From contig JAYKKI010000023.1 in assembly GCA_039881145.1 (NCBI GenBank), positions 9,978,001 to 10,042,000 of the forward strand: DNA of 64,000 nucleotides, given 5' to 3'. Origin of the DNA: Druceiella hillmani (taxonomy: Eukaryota > Arthropoda > Insecta > Lepidoptera > Hepialidae). A program made the position numbers and the translations under genes. This document shows, piece after piece, positions 1 through 33,998 of the stretch. Below the pieces are notes generated by a model. That model had not been told where the DNA came from. It was given only the letters and a program-made list of their open reading frames with translations, and did no database searches. Each line of letters begins with the position of its first letter. The first letter of the stretch is position 1.

Positions 1-253
1 TTGTGATAAAGATGTGTTGTAAACTATCACTCATCAGACACGCAACAACGATAAACAAATATACTTGAAAATATTGTCACTAACTATTGCCCTGCGAGAT
101 AGTGATTGCATGATATGTAGTAGTTGCGAATGCGAGAATGCTTGTGGGGGTGTCTGTGGTTTTAGCTGTGCCCAGTTGCTCAATGACCTTGTGCCTATAT
201 CGTAGCTTTAAAAGAATACCTAGTCTCATTTATTAATTAAAGAAACGAGTCAC

Positions 254-590
254 ACTTACAAGACTTCATTCAAATTTTAAACTCTTGAAATTGAAAAGTG
301 AAACACAGTGCACAACATTACTTTTATAGTTAGAAAGTGTTCTCATTTTTAAAACATCCCACTTTATAACCCACTGAGTTTGTTTTTTTTATTCATCTAT
401 GTTTTCATTGTGCATTTAAATAAACATGGTTGTACCAAACCATAAAGTTGAACAGTAGTTTCAAAGTATAAATAGTCAAAATAAAACTAGAGCTCTCTAC
501 CTATAAGTGCCGTCATCCAGATCGTAGTTTCAAAGTATAAATAGTCATTTTAAACTCAATGGTTTCAAGATTTTGGTGGCCAAAATTAAA
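254..590 (+). repeat. Mariner 5'-end fragment, second copy
   Basis: This stretch matches 4826-5070 over most of its length: shared blocks include actcttgaaa, ttagaaagtgttctcatttt, cccactttataacccactga and the caatggttt just inside the transposase start. It therefore derives from the same mariner family as the copy near 5 kb, but the coding part is missing. It is interrupted by a 42-base piece of the nearby TRIM exon (482-523) and a short duplication of its own flank. Confidence 0.7.
482..523. repeat. Duplicate of TRIM exon 4 end and splice donor
   Basis: Bases 482-523 are identical to 669-710. The copied piece covers the last 23 coding bases of TRIM exon 4 plus the donor and about 19 intron bases. 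On the gene strand it lies in the following intron, so the transcript carries two identical 5' splice sites about 187 bases apart. Confidence 0.85.
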
Positions 591-687
591 ATAATTAGCA
601 TGAACTATACACAATAACTATACCAATTTACTTTACTGTTACAAAAGGAATATTACTAGTTACAAAAGTAAAACTAGAGCTCTCTAC

Positions 688-23767
<23,080 letters not shown>

Positions 23768-23795
23768 GCTCGCCACTCCTACGCCCAGTCTCGAC
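23768..23795 (-). other. TRIM 5' leader segment in the start-codon exon
   Basis: This 28-base, GC-rich stretch sits between a plausible acceptor and the TRIM ATG. If joined to the putative first exon it completes a short upstream ORF (ATG at 25293-25291, stop TAG at 23781-23779) that ends 11 bases before the main ATG. Confidence 0.4.
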
Positions 23796-25274
23796 CTGCC
23801 CAAACATAATTCCCCTTTATAAAAACAAACCTATATAAACATTACCAGTAGGAGGTGTAATAAAATGTTAACTACGAAGTTGTGTGCAGTGAGAATGAGA
23901 ATGGCTCTCCTATTTCTAACATCCATTGAAAGGTAAATTGAATATAGAATTGTAAGCCCATAATGTAGAACAATCACCAAATCATTTGCAAGTCTTGCAA
24001 GGCACCAATATTTAAATACGCTAATACATTTGTATTACCATTTCAAGAAGGCTTATACGTCCAAGTAAGTTACTTGGAGTTTTTTTTAATTTGAATTTGT
24101 TTAACAAAGAATATACAGTCCTTTTATCAAAATCTTCTTTGAATCAATTAAGTGGAATATTTAATTCACATACCATTTACAATTACATTAGTTTCAATAT
24201 TATTATAACATCTAACCCCCAACTGAAACCCCCCTCCCAACCCCCATGAAATCATCAGCAAATTTTATGTATTATCTACAAATATAATTGGCCAATTTAG
24301 AATGAAACAAATACTTCATATGATGGTTACTACTTCAACAATGTATAAAAGTTTTAAACATGTAATTGCAAACCATTTAATGATATGTAGATTAATTATT
24401 TGAAATTTTGTTAAATAATACTTGGTTTTATTGGAAATAAATTAGTTGGTAAAAATTTAAAAATATGCGTAAAATCAATACCAAAATGATTTTGCATTAT
24501 TTATTATACATTTTTTATCGTTAAGCATCTATAATTTAGCGTTTTCGATATCCAAGAAATATTAAACAAAGTCAAGAATTCAAACCTTTTGCTATGTTTT
24601 AATAATCAATAATTACTTTGACCGCAATTGTTGACTACTCTAAGAAAGAGAACAATGACACAAATTTTAAAAATCAATATTTTCATCCTAAGCTTGAATG
24701 AACTAAAATTAATCTTTACATCTTATACTTACAAAAACGAGCAGCAGTACATGGAAATGCAGATGAAAAAAAATTACTCTATATTTAGATTTATGTTGCA
24801 TGAACGTGTTATTATAAACACAATATTTATAAATCACGCATTTGACATAATTATGAAAACTTATCTAAGACTAAACTCGCCGTTGCCTTTTTAACAGGTT
24901 TTATTTACATATTAAATATTCTTGAGTTTTATCATTTTAAATGTTTAATATACTTTTAACATTTCGACATTGATTCAATTAACTCGCGTAAACAAAATGT
25001 AAAGTCACTTTTAGGAATTTTATACATTTTATATACATAAAATGAAAACACAATTCTTTCGTAATCAATCAATATCAAACCGTAAAAACAAACGTTCACA
25101 CGGAACACAAAGGAAATTGAACTTTACACATAGAACTATATTTTACTATACACACGAGAGGACTTAGCATTATATTACTAGGACAAAATTCGAATAATTC
25201 ATCACAGTTATATGATACGTGCGCTATAAATCCACTGTATCAATTTGAACACGAATTGGTCTCGATAACCTTAC
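23796..25274 (-). other. Putative TRIM 5' intron
   Basis: AT-rich, no recognisable coding sequence. It is an intron only if the proposed non-coding first exon is right. Confidence 0.35.
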
Positions 25275-25318
25275 CAAAACACACAGTTGTCATTTTTACT
25301 CGGAAAGTGACCGACTGA
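25275..25318 (-). promoter_or_regulatory. Putative TRIM initiator and non-coding first exon
   Basis: On the minus strand a TCAGTC initiator (25318-25313) opens a roughly 42-base segment that ends in TTTTG followed by a gtaagg donor (after 25275). The best partner is the gggcag acceptor at 23797-23796, which would put 28 bases of leader (23795-23768) before the start codon. A GC-rich patch at 25365-25385 lies just upstream. No TATA box is seen. This is inference from splice-site and initiator patterns only. Confidence 0.4.
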
Positions 25319-27202
25319 ACATTACCAGTTGTTTACCAAACGATTCCGTATTCCGTAAATGTTCGTAGCGCCGCGGCGCGCTATTCGAATTGCGTGTTAT
25401 TTCTCGAGTGCACCAGGAAGTTGTAAAAATAAAGATCGTATCAAAGTAATATATCTTTGACGATGCTTGGATTAATAACGTCATTATGTGCGCAATAGTT
25501 CAATTGAGTAATTTATATTATATTTTAATGAATAATTTATCCAAAGTTACGATGTCCGAATGTTTTGTTTGTGTGCACTCACATCAAAAGGTTATTAGTA
25601 AATACTGACTGGAACGCGCAAAATATCTTTATGACTAGTCATAATAATTTTTACAATCTTTGAAAAGGTGATCCTAACACTCTTATATATAACTTCCTTT
25701 TAACTTGGTTTAATGTTGATCAGTCCGGGATGTTGAAACTGTCTTTTGGCTAATTAAATACATATCTTATTTCCTATGTGACAATAAAATATATTATGTA
25801 TTTATAATTCTAGCTGAGAATAAAGCACATATTAGAGATTTTATTATTAATTTACCCGAATATCGCACTTGCAGTTATAATTTATAAACTATCTTTTAAA
25901 ACTTTATTTTATTCAAATCATTCTTTGTAGAAAAAGTATAATTATTGGGCCATGAATTTCAACAACTTTTTCGTTTTTTGAGGCTTACAACGGGACAAGA
26001 AATTTATCATATAAATATTTTATAACATCTATTTGAAAAACTCTTATTATAGAAATAGTCTAAAAATGATAGAATAATATTCCTTATAATACTGTTATTG
26101 AAGCATGTCCTCATTACAACCTAAATGTATGCAGTTATATCGCAGCATTAATGAACACACATGCATTGCAACCATGATGATAATAGCGGATAATGTACCT
26201 ACGTCCAGTTCACGTCGAGGTCATCCTTTCGGTTATGGTTATCTATATACTGTAAATGTATATACCTATTCCATTAAAATTTTACTAACGTGCGCGCCAA
26301 ACACTATTACTGATATAATGTTTATATAGGCACATAAAGGGAGAGAATGTTCACGTAAATATGTGACATGATTATTAAAACAATACGCGACTACTAAATT
26401 TGGTTCTTCCTTAATAAAATTATTTTTTACTGAAACCTACATGTTTTGTTAATGAGGTATTAACTGTTATTTACTGCTACCGTTTAGTGATTAATATTTT
26501 AATTGTATTTGAGAGATTGAAATACCAAACCAATTTTTAGTCAAATCTTTATGTTTACTGCAGTTACATTTTTTAACTGAATCTCGATTTTGTTTGAGAA
26601 CAAAATCCATAAAATTTTCTTTGGTTCATAAAAATTTTAAGAAAGAGTATTGCGCCCATCCTTTCTAATTTTAACGATTTTTTTTATATGAATATGGCTT
26701 TCGTCGACAAAAATATGCATTCAATGGGTGTGTTCTCTAATATTTTCAAACACCTACCATTATTGCTCTGTACTGATATTCTTTTCCTCCCATCTCTTCA
26801 GGATATCAGTGATGTAGGACGTAATTTTAAACGTTACTATTCCGCCGAATAAGCTATCGTTTATATTGGTCGCAGGCATTATTATCAATAACTTTTATTA
26901 CATGTGCTGTAAGTTAATCCATTTAAAACTCTTTTATTTGTACTATGTAAATGTTTGTGATACATTGATAAAAGTACTATTCCAAGTAGGTACTTTATAG
27001 AATTATGGTAAAATTTCCAGACATGACCTATAAAATAATTACAATTGATTTGACCACCCATTTCTTTTTTTAATCTAAGAGCAAATGGGACCCTCCTGTA
27101 ATCTTGCGTCCATCTATAATTTTCACGGTATCCTTTAAATAATGTAGTCTAATGTGAATGAATTTTAATCATAGGTTTGAACAGTCATTAAAAAAGAGTG
27201 TA

Positions 27203-27305
27203 TGTAATACAGGAAGGCACTTTTTCTTGAAATAAAAAATACGAATTTAAGTGAACAGGTTTAAATCATACGTTTTATTTCAAGAAAAATGACTTCCTGT
27301 AATGC
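27203..27305. repeat. Small inverted-repeat element (about 100 bp)
   Basis: The left arm starts acaggaaggcactttttctt and the right arm ends with its near-complement (aagaaaaatgacttcctgt). The arms are about 29 bp with a few mismatches around a 40-base centre. It resembles a very short MITE or foldback. Confidence 0.65.
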
Positions 27306-28207
27306 ATAGTAGTATATGAATAGAATACTTCCAGGAAAGATTTTCTTCGTCTGAAAGATTTTCTCTTCTATTGGCAAATTTTCTGTCGCCTCGGTTTACT
27401 GTATATCCAACGCTCTTTTGTACTGCGTGCTTATTTCATACTATATAATCCTTAAAACTTCTACATACAAAAAACTTCTACATATATACGAAAATATTTT
27501 TCCGTCTATCGTCAATGGATCTACAGCAATTTGGATAGAGTTGTGTGTCTAGCAGTCCACGCCAAATATTTGTCTTTCTCCCTTTTTGGAACTTGAAGAA
27601 TATTTTTACTAATTGCTTTCAAATTAAACCACTTTCCTATTCCCAAAATTTGTGTTAGGTTTGTCAGTACAAAGTTTAGTCGCTTTATCTCTAAAGTTGT
27701 GCTTTTCAAGAATGTTTATTAAAGAATCGTATAAACCTAATATCAGCAATTTAGCCAGGTAAAATAAGACCTAACATTTTAATATTAAATAGAGTTGTAG
27801 GATGAAAGTATCTCATTAGCATCAAAATATTGTTTAGTTTAAGCATCCCTAAATATACAAATTAATGGTACCTCATTAAGTTCTGTCCTGAAATTATCTG
27901 AAGGGTACGACGCTATCATATAATTTGCAATTGTTCACACTTTGTTTGCCGACAGCAAAATTTCTTTTCGATAACTTTTAGACTCATTAAAAAGTGCATT
28001 AAATCTACCGAGAATTGTACATTTGACATGTCATATGGAAAATCTATAATTCTTCGGTTTTTGCCACTTCTTCTTTGTCACCGTATTTTTCTGTGCATAG
28101 GAAGACGTCAAATGAGCCACACCTCATAACTACGCGCGCAACTTGTATGAATGTGCTTTGTTGCTACTTGAGGTAAGAAAATGTAATTTTTCGCAATATT
28201 GTAAAGA

Positions 28208-28228
28208 ATGCGGTCTTACAGACCGCAT
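28208..28228. repeat. Perfect 9-bp GC-rich hairpin
   Basis: atgcggtct and agaccgcat are separated by three bases. The direct repeat gcgggac follows at about 28240 and 28267. It may be part of a decayed transposon end. Confidence 0.5.
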
Positions 28229-29461
28229 TAGATATTTTGCGGGACCATTTTATTAAATATTACCACGCGGGACAATAATTACCATTATAGAACTGTCCCA
28301 CAGAATTTGAGGCAGTTGGTCACCTTGAATGGCCACAAAACTATGTTTTTAGATGCTTCAATTAGATTTATTTTACGTTACAGATAATATAGTATAATCG
28401 ATCTGTGATTTCCTTGACAATTTTTTTTCAAAGCTCCTTTAAAACATCTATTTCGTTTTGCATTCGAACAGTTCAATTTAGTGTTACTGTCTTCTCTGCA
28501 GAAACAGACAAAAATTATTTTTCATATCTAGACAAAAATTATTTTTCAAATTTTCCTTGGTCTATTTCATCTGCCACTATAAAATTGGCTGTATATTATA
28601 GTACACTTGTTATTGTTACTGAATATTGTACTATATTTGTCATTGTTCAGTTTGAGCCATAAATCTCTCAATCTCTTGGCAAATAACTAATAACTGCTCT
28701 TAAAAAGCAGAACAAAGAAATCTGTTATACAGTGTTGATATTTAAAATTAAATATTTTCCAGATATTCTTAAAAATTAAATTTTATAAGTTGTGTTATAA
28801 AAATTTATAACACGAAAGGTGACTTGAAAATAAATCATTAAATATATTAAATTTACAAATTAACTTTGTTACACTTTCTAAATAATGGGGTAACAAAAAT
28901 ACTCCTTTTATTCGGGAGTAATCTTGTTGATTCTTAAAAAAATTAATTTTTAGCATTCCTTGTCTAAAGAGTCATGACGACACCATGTGTCCATCTGCCT
29001 GTCAATGAGGGTTCTAATTTTTAAATATCCTTAGTCCAAAACTAGAAATAGTTTTCGAAATGACTTAAAATTTTATTTCCCTCCTGTAAATGTAATGGCT
29101 GGCTGAGAAATTTTTTTTGGTGCCCAGACTTGTAGGGTGAAGGCAGCAACAGTGGATCATTTTTTTTTCAGTGACCTATACTCTATTTGTGAGTGTTGGG
29201 AAAATGGACTAGTGCATAGTTTAACTAATGTATTTTCATTATTTTATTTGATTTTGTTCAAGAAAGCAATAAATTTGTAGACATAAGACTTAAAAAAATG
29301 TTTTGAGCCACTGTGTACTGGGGGTAGGATACAGTGAATCGATAGGTACACAGTGAATGATCAATAATTTACCCCAAATGAAATACAGTTTTTTGATTTT
29401 TAAGTCTTTAATTATTAACTTAAGTTCAATGTTAACTTTAGTTGATAAATATATGAAAAAT

Positions 29462-29932
29462 AATGACTCAGTCTTAAAGTTATTCAATAATAATCAACAG
29501 CAGTAATTATCTTGTCGTTAATATAATAATTTAAAGAAAACGCTTTTTCAGTCGTAAAAAATATAAAATAATAAAACCTCTCTGCAGCATGAATGTAACA
29601 GTACTCACAAATTACAAAACAAATTATATTACTCTTTTTTTAATGATAGATTAAACAAATGACCCCTTTAGTCTTAAAATTAATCAAGGGGTAAGTAACT
29701 TCCAGAAAACGTTATTTTTTAAAGATAAAAATAATAAATATAACTTGAATTTATAGGCCTAATATAAAACATAAGAATAGACTCAAATTCAGTCTCAAAA
29801 ATTACAAAACAATAATTTGGCTCTTTGTAACTGATTGATTAAACATAATGACTCTTTTAGTCTTCAAATTAAATAACATAATGACTCTTTTAGTCTAAAA
29901 ATTAAAAAAACACAATGACTCTTTCAGTCTTA
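29462..29932. repeat. Five copies of an aatgactc...agtct motif
   Basis: Copies at 29462, 29658, 29846, 29879 and 29914 share aatgactcttttagtctt with small changes. The core GACTC...AGTC is an inverted repeat. They are all subterminal in the pogo-like element and outside its transposase. Confidence 0.7.
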
Positions 29933-30317
29933 AATCAACAGGTAAGTTAAAAAAAAGTAAATTTTAATTCTAAAATTTATAAATCAGATCATTGGCTCTC
30001 TTCTTATCATTATTTAAGTATTAATTGTAAATTTAAACTAACTAAAAACGAACTCCAAAAAAGTATAAGGAACGTGAAAAAATCTTTTTGTCGAATATTG
30101 AGCAACAATAAATCTTTAGCGAAATAGAAAAATTATTGCTGTCTGGACGTATTTCCAGTTACATTAGGTTTAGGCAATATCAATTTGATGTCATTTTCCT
30201 TAAGATATGAGAGATCTGGCTCGTGGCATGTGAAATTTGTTTACAGATTTGCGACATAAAAAACTAATGTATTTTGCTGTTACATCTTTCTAGCACTTTA
30301 CCAACGTAGTATATTTT

Positions 30318-32417
30318 TTATTTCTTTGTAGCAAACTCAACTAGAACGTTTTCATCTTCCTGCGGTATATGATTTAATGGTTTTTTTACGTAATTTTCTG
30401 TAATAATAATAAGATCATTTTCGATTTCTTCATCAAACCAATCGTCATCCTCATCAGATTCTTCAGAATGACTTTGAAGAACTTCTTTATTATTTTCTTC
30501 TTCTTTTCGTTTCCTAGACAAATTTTTATACATTTTGATTTCCAATTTTTCCGGGGTATCAGTTGCGATTAAACTTCTTCGTAATTTTCTTGGTTTTCGA
30601 TTGGATTTTCTAGGTCCTGCCTTAATTGGTTCTCTGAATTGAAATGGAGATATAAATGTGGTTGATTTTTCATTAACAACGGAGGAAGCCGATACTGCAG
30701 ATACTAGAGGATTTCTATTGGTATTCAACTCCCTCAATGGTAGCAATACTATGTCAATTGAAGTGTTCAACTCTAAAGTTAGAGATATTGAACCAAAATT
30801 TTCAACTTGAGCCGCAAATGAAGGATGGTGTAGTCTCAGAAATTGACTATAGTTGTGTATTGAAAATGTCATTTGAGTCTTGTAGGATTGATGGGGAATC
30901 GTGTCTGTAATATGTAACAAGGTTTTCTGAACATAGTCGCATACCAACTGAAGCTTCTTCTGCTAAGTTTGGAACAGATTGAATTTCTTCTTCGAATATG
31001 ATTGTAATATCAGAGTCATTTGAACATCGGAAGTTAACTAATCTGTTAGTAGTCACAGATTGAGTTGTATCTCTTGTAGAGGGATCTGGTATATTTAAAT
31101 CGATACAGTCTTGGGCAAGTGCGACTAGAATCACTGTAGATCTTTCTTCACGTGTTATACAATCAGGACATGATCGGTCAATAACTGATGATGGCAAGAA
31201 ATCATCATCGTCGAATATATTTCTATCGAATGGGAAGATACTACATGCTTTAAATGCCTTTGCCATATTAACTGGAGTCATGACCTTGTAAAAAGCAGTG
31301 CCAACAAGTTCACCAACGTCATAAATTGTGACTGGTTTTCCAGGATTTCTCACCATCCAAGAATCTATTACAGTATAATAGAATGTCTTGAAAGCCCATA
31401 TTTTCCTATGTCTAGTGGCTGTAATTTGCCAGAAGTGTGTGAATGAAGAGTAAGTACATGAACACCTGCTGCTTCTACCTTATCCAAGGTTTCTAAGGAC
31501 AAATGAGGATCATGATTATCCATGATTAGTAAACTTAGATTTTCTAGTGTTGTATTAGTATGCTTGATCAAATGTTTCATTACTTCTGGAAAAATTTGAC
31601 TATTCATCCACCCTGTCGGGGATGCAAGTCCTAGAGTGCCAGGTGGTGGTGTGTTATTTATCATAAAATCATTGAAATTTTTTTTTCTCGGAAATACCAT
31701 CACTGGTGGTAATGCTACTGCACCCGCACTAATAATACAGCAGATAGTGACTAATGTTCCTCTTTCACCACACGTTACTTTGCTTATATTATTTATATAT
31801 TACGATCTTTTGGTGCGATAACTTTTTGCGGTTTTTGAATCATTGTTGTGTTTCATCAAGATTGTATATTCTTGTTCCTTCAGCAAATACGGAGTTTCTT
31901 TTCATACAATTTTCCAAGTTATCATAAAATCTATCTACATATGTACGATTGAATGCCGTTGCTCTCGTAAGACTGCATGCCTCAGGTTTTCTTAAAGTAA
32001 GTTCTGGATTTCTCTTCCTAAAACTCAATAGCCAATCTTTGCCTGCCATTTGCTTTTCTTTCCATGAAGCTGGCATTTTCAATTCATAGATAAGTGCCAT
32101 TTTGATATGCTATTCTTCTACATTCCTTTGAATTTAATCCATAAAATAATAACGCACAGTATTTTATAATACTCTTTCAAAGCTTTTTCTTCTTCTGCTG
32201 TAAACATTTTATTAATGCTGTAGTTTGGCGTCAGATGAGCTTCACTGACATTTAAATCTTTAGTTTTAAGATGATTGCGCCTCAGAATGGTGAATGGAAT
32301 GTTCAAAACGTCGGACACTTTTCTCACACTTATTCCGTTTTTAATATTTTTTAAGGCTTATCTCATATCTTCAGCTGTATGATGCCCGATTTTTCGGGGC
32401 TTTGCCAGACGAGACAT
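30318..32417 (-). pseudogene. Pogo/Tigger-like transposase remnant
   Basis: Read from 32417 leftward: MSRLAKPRKIGHHTAEDMR, an in-frame stop, then a pipsqueak-type HTH (SVRKVSDVLNIPFTILRR). Next comes a CENP-B-like HTH (KDWLLSFRKRNPELTLRKPE, near 32000) leading to NLDETQQ (first DDE Asp). After a shift come a DDE_1 core (LGLASPTGWMNSQIFPEVM, LLIMDNHDPHLS with the second Asp) and LQPLDIG, then a low-homology acidic C-terminal tail (209 codons from 30947). Several stops and frameshifts make it non-functional. The family (Tc5/pogo superfamily, jerky-like) is clear; the subfamily is not. Confidence 0.85.
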
Positions 32418-33891
32418 CCTGAAGAAAATTAACAAAAATTGTCATTTTATAAAACATTCGGAATTAATCAGTATAGTATTAGTATAGTTGGTATGAATAT
32501 AGTTCATGGTATCTCATGAGCCACTGTATTCTAAACTGCCATTTTGAATTTACATAATTCCATGTACATTACTATTGGAAGAATGGAGTTTCACTATACG
32601 CTAAAACTATCTCAATTGAACTTATTTTTTATCACAAATATCAATTTATAGATGTAACGAAAGTATAGTATAGATAGTTATCTAAAAAATAAAGAAAAAG
32701 AAAAAAAAAGAAAGTATAGAGATAGATAGTTATCTCTAATCATTTTTAACCAACGGCCACTGCGCCACTGTTGCCGCCATGACCCTAGTGTATTATTGAA
32801 AAAGCTCATTGTGTAGAGTGCAAATCTGATTTTTGGTTTTATTTTTCACTGGAAAACAACAATCTGTTGGACATTTTAGACCATTTTGTTACTTGATCTA
32901 TTTTAAAAACATCATTAGGTAGGAAGCTGTTATGCAACTCTAATATTTCTCATATCATGTATTAACATGATAAACAACAGATACCGAAGAGATCTAAATA
33001 TATAACAGTAAAAAAGGTATGAGTAATGAAACCCAAGTATATAGTAAATTTGCAATATTTTTACGCCTATAAAAGATACTACTCAATACATTTCTATGAT
33101 GAAAAATTATATTTTAGTACTTGTAAATAGCTTAATAGAAATTCACCATAACTTTATGTTTATATGTGCCTAATTGCATATAGAACCCTCGTAATACAAA
33201 TTCTATTCGTACTTAACAGATATATTAAATATTTTCGAAATGCCTACATAATCGCACATAAACACCTATTTAGATATGTAAATATTGTTGACACCAGGTG
33301 ATTATGTGTATAAACTTATTTTTGTCACTCGGACAAAGTTCACTTAAGGTAATGGAGTGTGAAAGTTAATTTTTCACTATTTGTCTTTATTTAGTTGAAA
33401 GAAAATTTGTTCAAAACTTTGTTTTGGATATTTAAAAATGGCGCTCAGTATTTTTGAAAAAAATAAATTTAATAAAATATTTCCTATATAAATTATGCAT
33501 ACACAATGAGGTGTGGTAATTTTTTGACTTAATCACTGAACATTAAATATGGAAATTGAACAACTTTTAATGAAATGAGTAAAAAATTGCTTAAAAAGAC
33601 GTTTGTCTTGTAGTAAAAGCTTTTTGAATAATTTTTTTTTAAATAATCATTAAAAGTGTATTCATGTAGGTTTTTAACATTTTTTCATACCACTATGAAA
33701 CATGGTCATCAGTAAAAATAATCAAATTAAGTTAGAACTTTATTTTATTCTAGCAATTGTTCAGAGAGAACGAATTAAAAAAATAAATCAAATACGACGA
33801 AATAAAAAAAAATAGATCCCCTGAAACAATCATTTTAATTATAAAATAATACATCTTATATACGTTCAATTTTATTTAATTTATAATACTC

Positions 33892-33897
33892 TTTATT
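33892..33897 (-). terminator. Rad17 polyadenylation signal overlapping the stop codon
   Basis: AATAAA overlaps the TAA stop. A second AAATAAA lies about 20 bases further on. Either could direct 3' end formation, giving a very short 3' UTR. Confidence 0.5.
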
Positions 33898-33998
33898 TGT
33901 TTTCATTTATAATTAAACAATAAGTCTTATAATCCGATATCAAAGTTTTTCCATTATGAAGTTCATTTTCTTGTAATAGAGGTATGTCTTTTGTCGAT
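33893..33998 (-). CDS. Rad17: Rad17 terminal coding exon 10
   Basis: A cag acceptor after a T-rich tract opens STKDIPLLQENELHNGKTLI and then SDYKTYCLIINENK and TAA (33895-33893). ISDY resembles the acidic I-E-DY/F tail at the end of animal Rad17. The usual human Ser/Gln phosphorylation region and the longer linker are not present. Confidence 0.8.

Larger units (their letters stand above)
25319..29149. other. Intergenic region between TRIM 5' end and pogo element
   Basis: AT-rich, without a recognisable gene. ORFs at 26105-26329, 27521-27709 and 28405-28662 carry no domain. The area holds two small inverted-repeat structures (27203-27305, 28208-28228) and a doubled phrase gacaaaaattatttttca near 28505 and 28530. 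Confidence 0.5.
29150..32526 (-). mobile_element. Decayed pogo/Tigger-like DNA transposon
   Basis: The ends are cagtggatcat (29150) and, inverted, atgagccactg (32516-32526), 10 of 11 bases matching. TA follows the right end; the left flank reads AA. Inside lies a broken transposase on the minus strand plus a series of GACTC...AGTC motifs near the left end. A second inward match, gagccactg at 29305-29313, means a small related element could sit at the left end, so the left boundary is less sure than the right. Confidence 0.7.
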
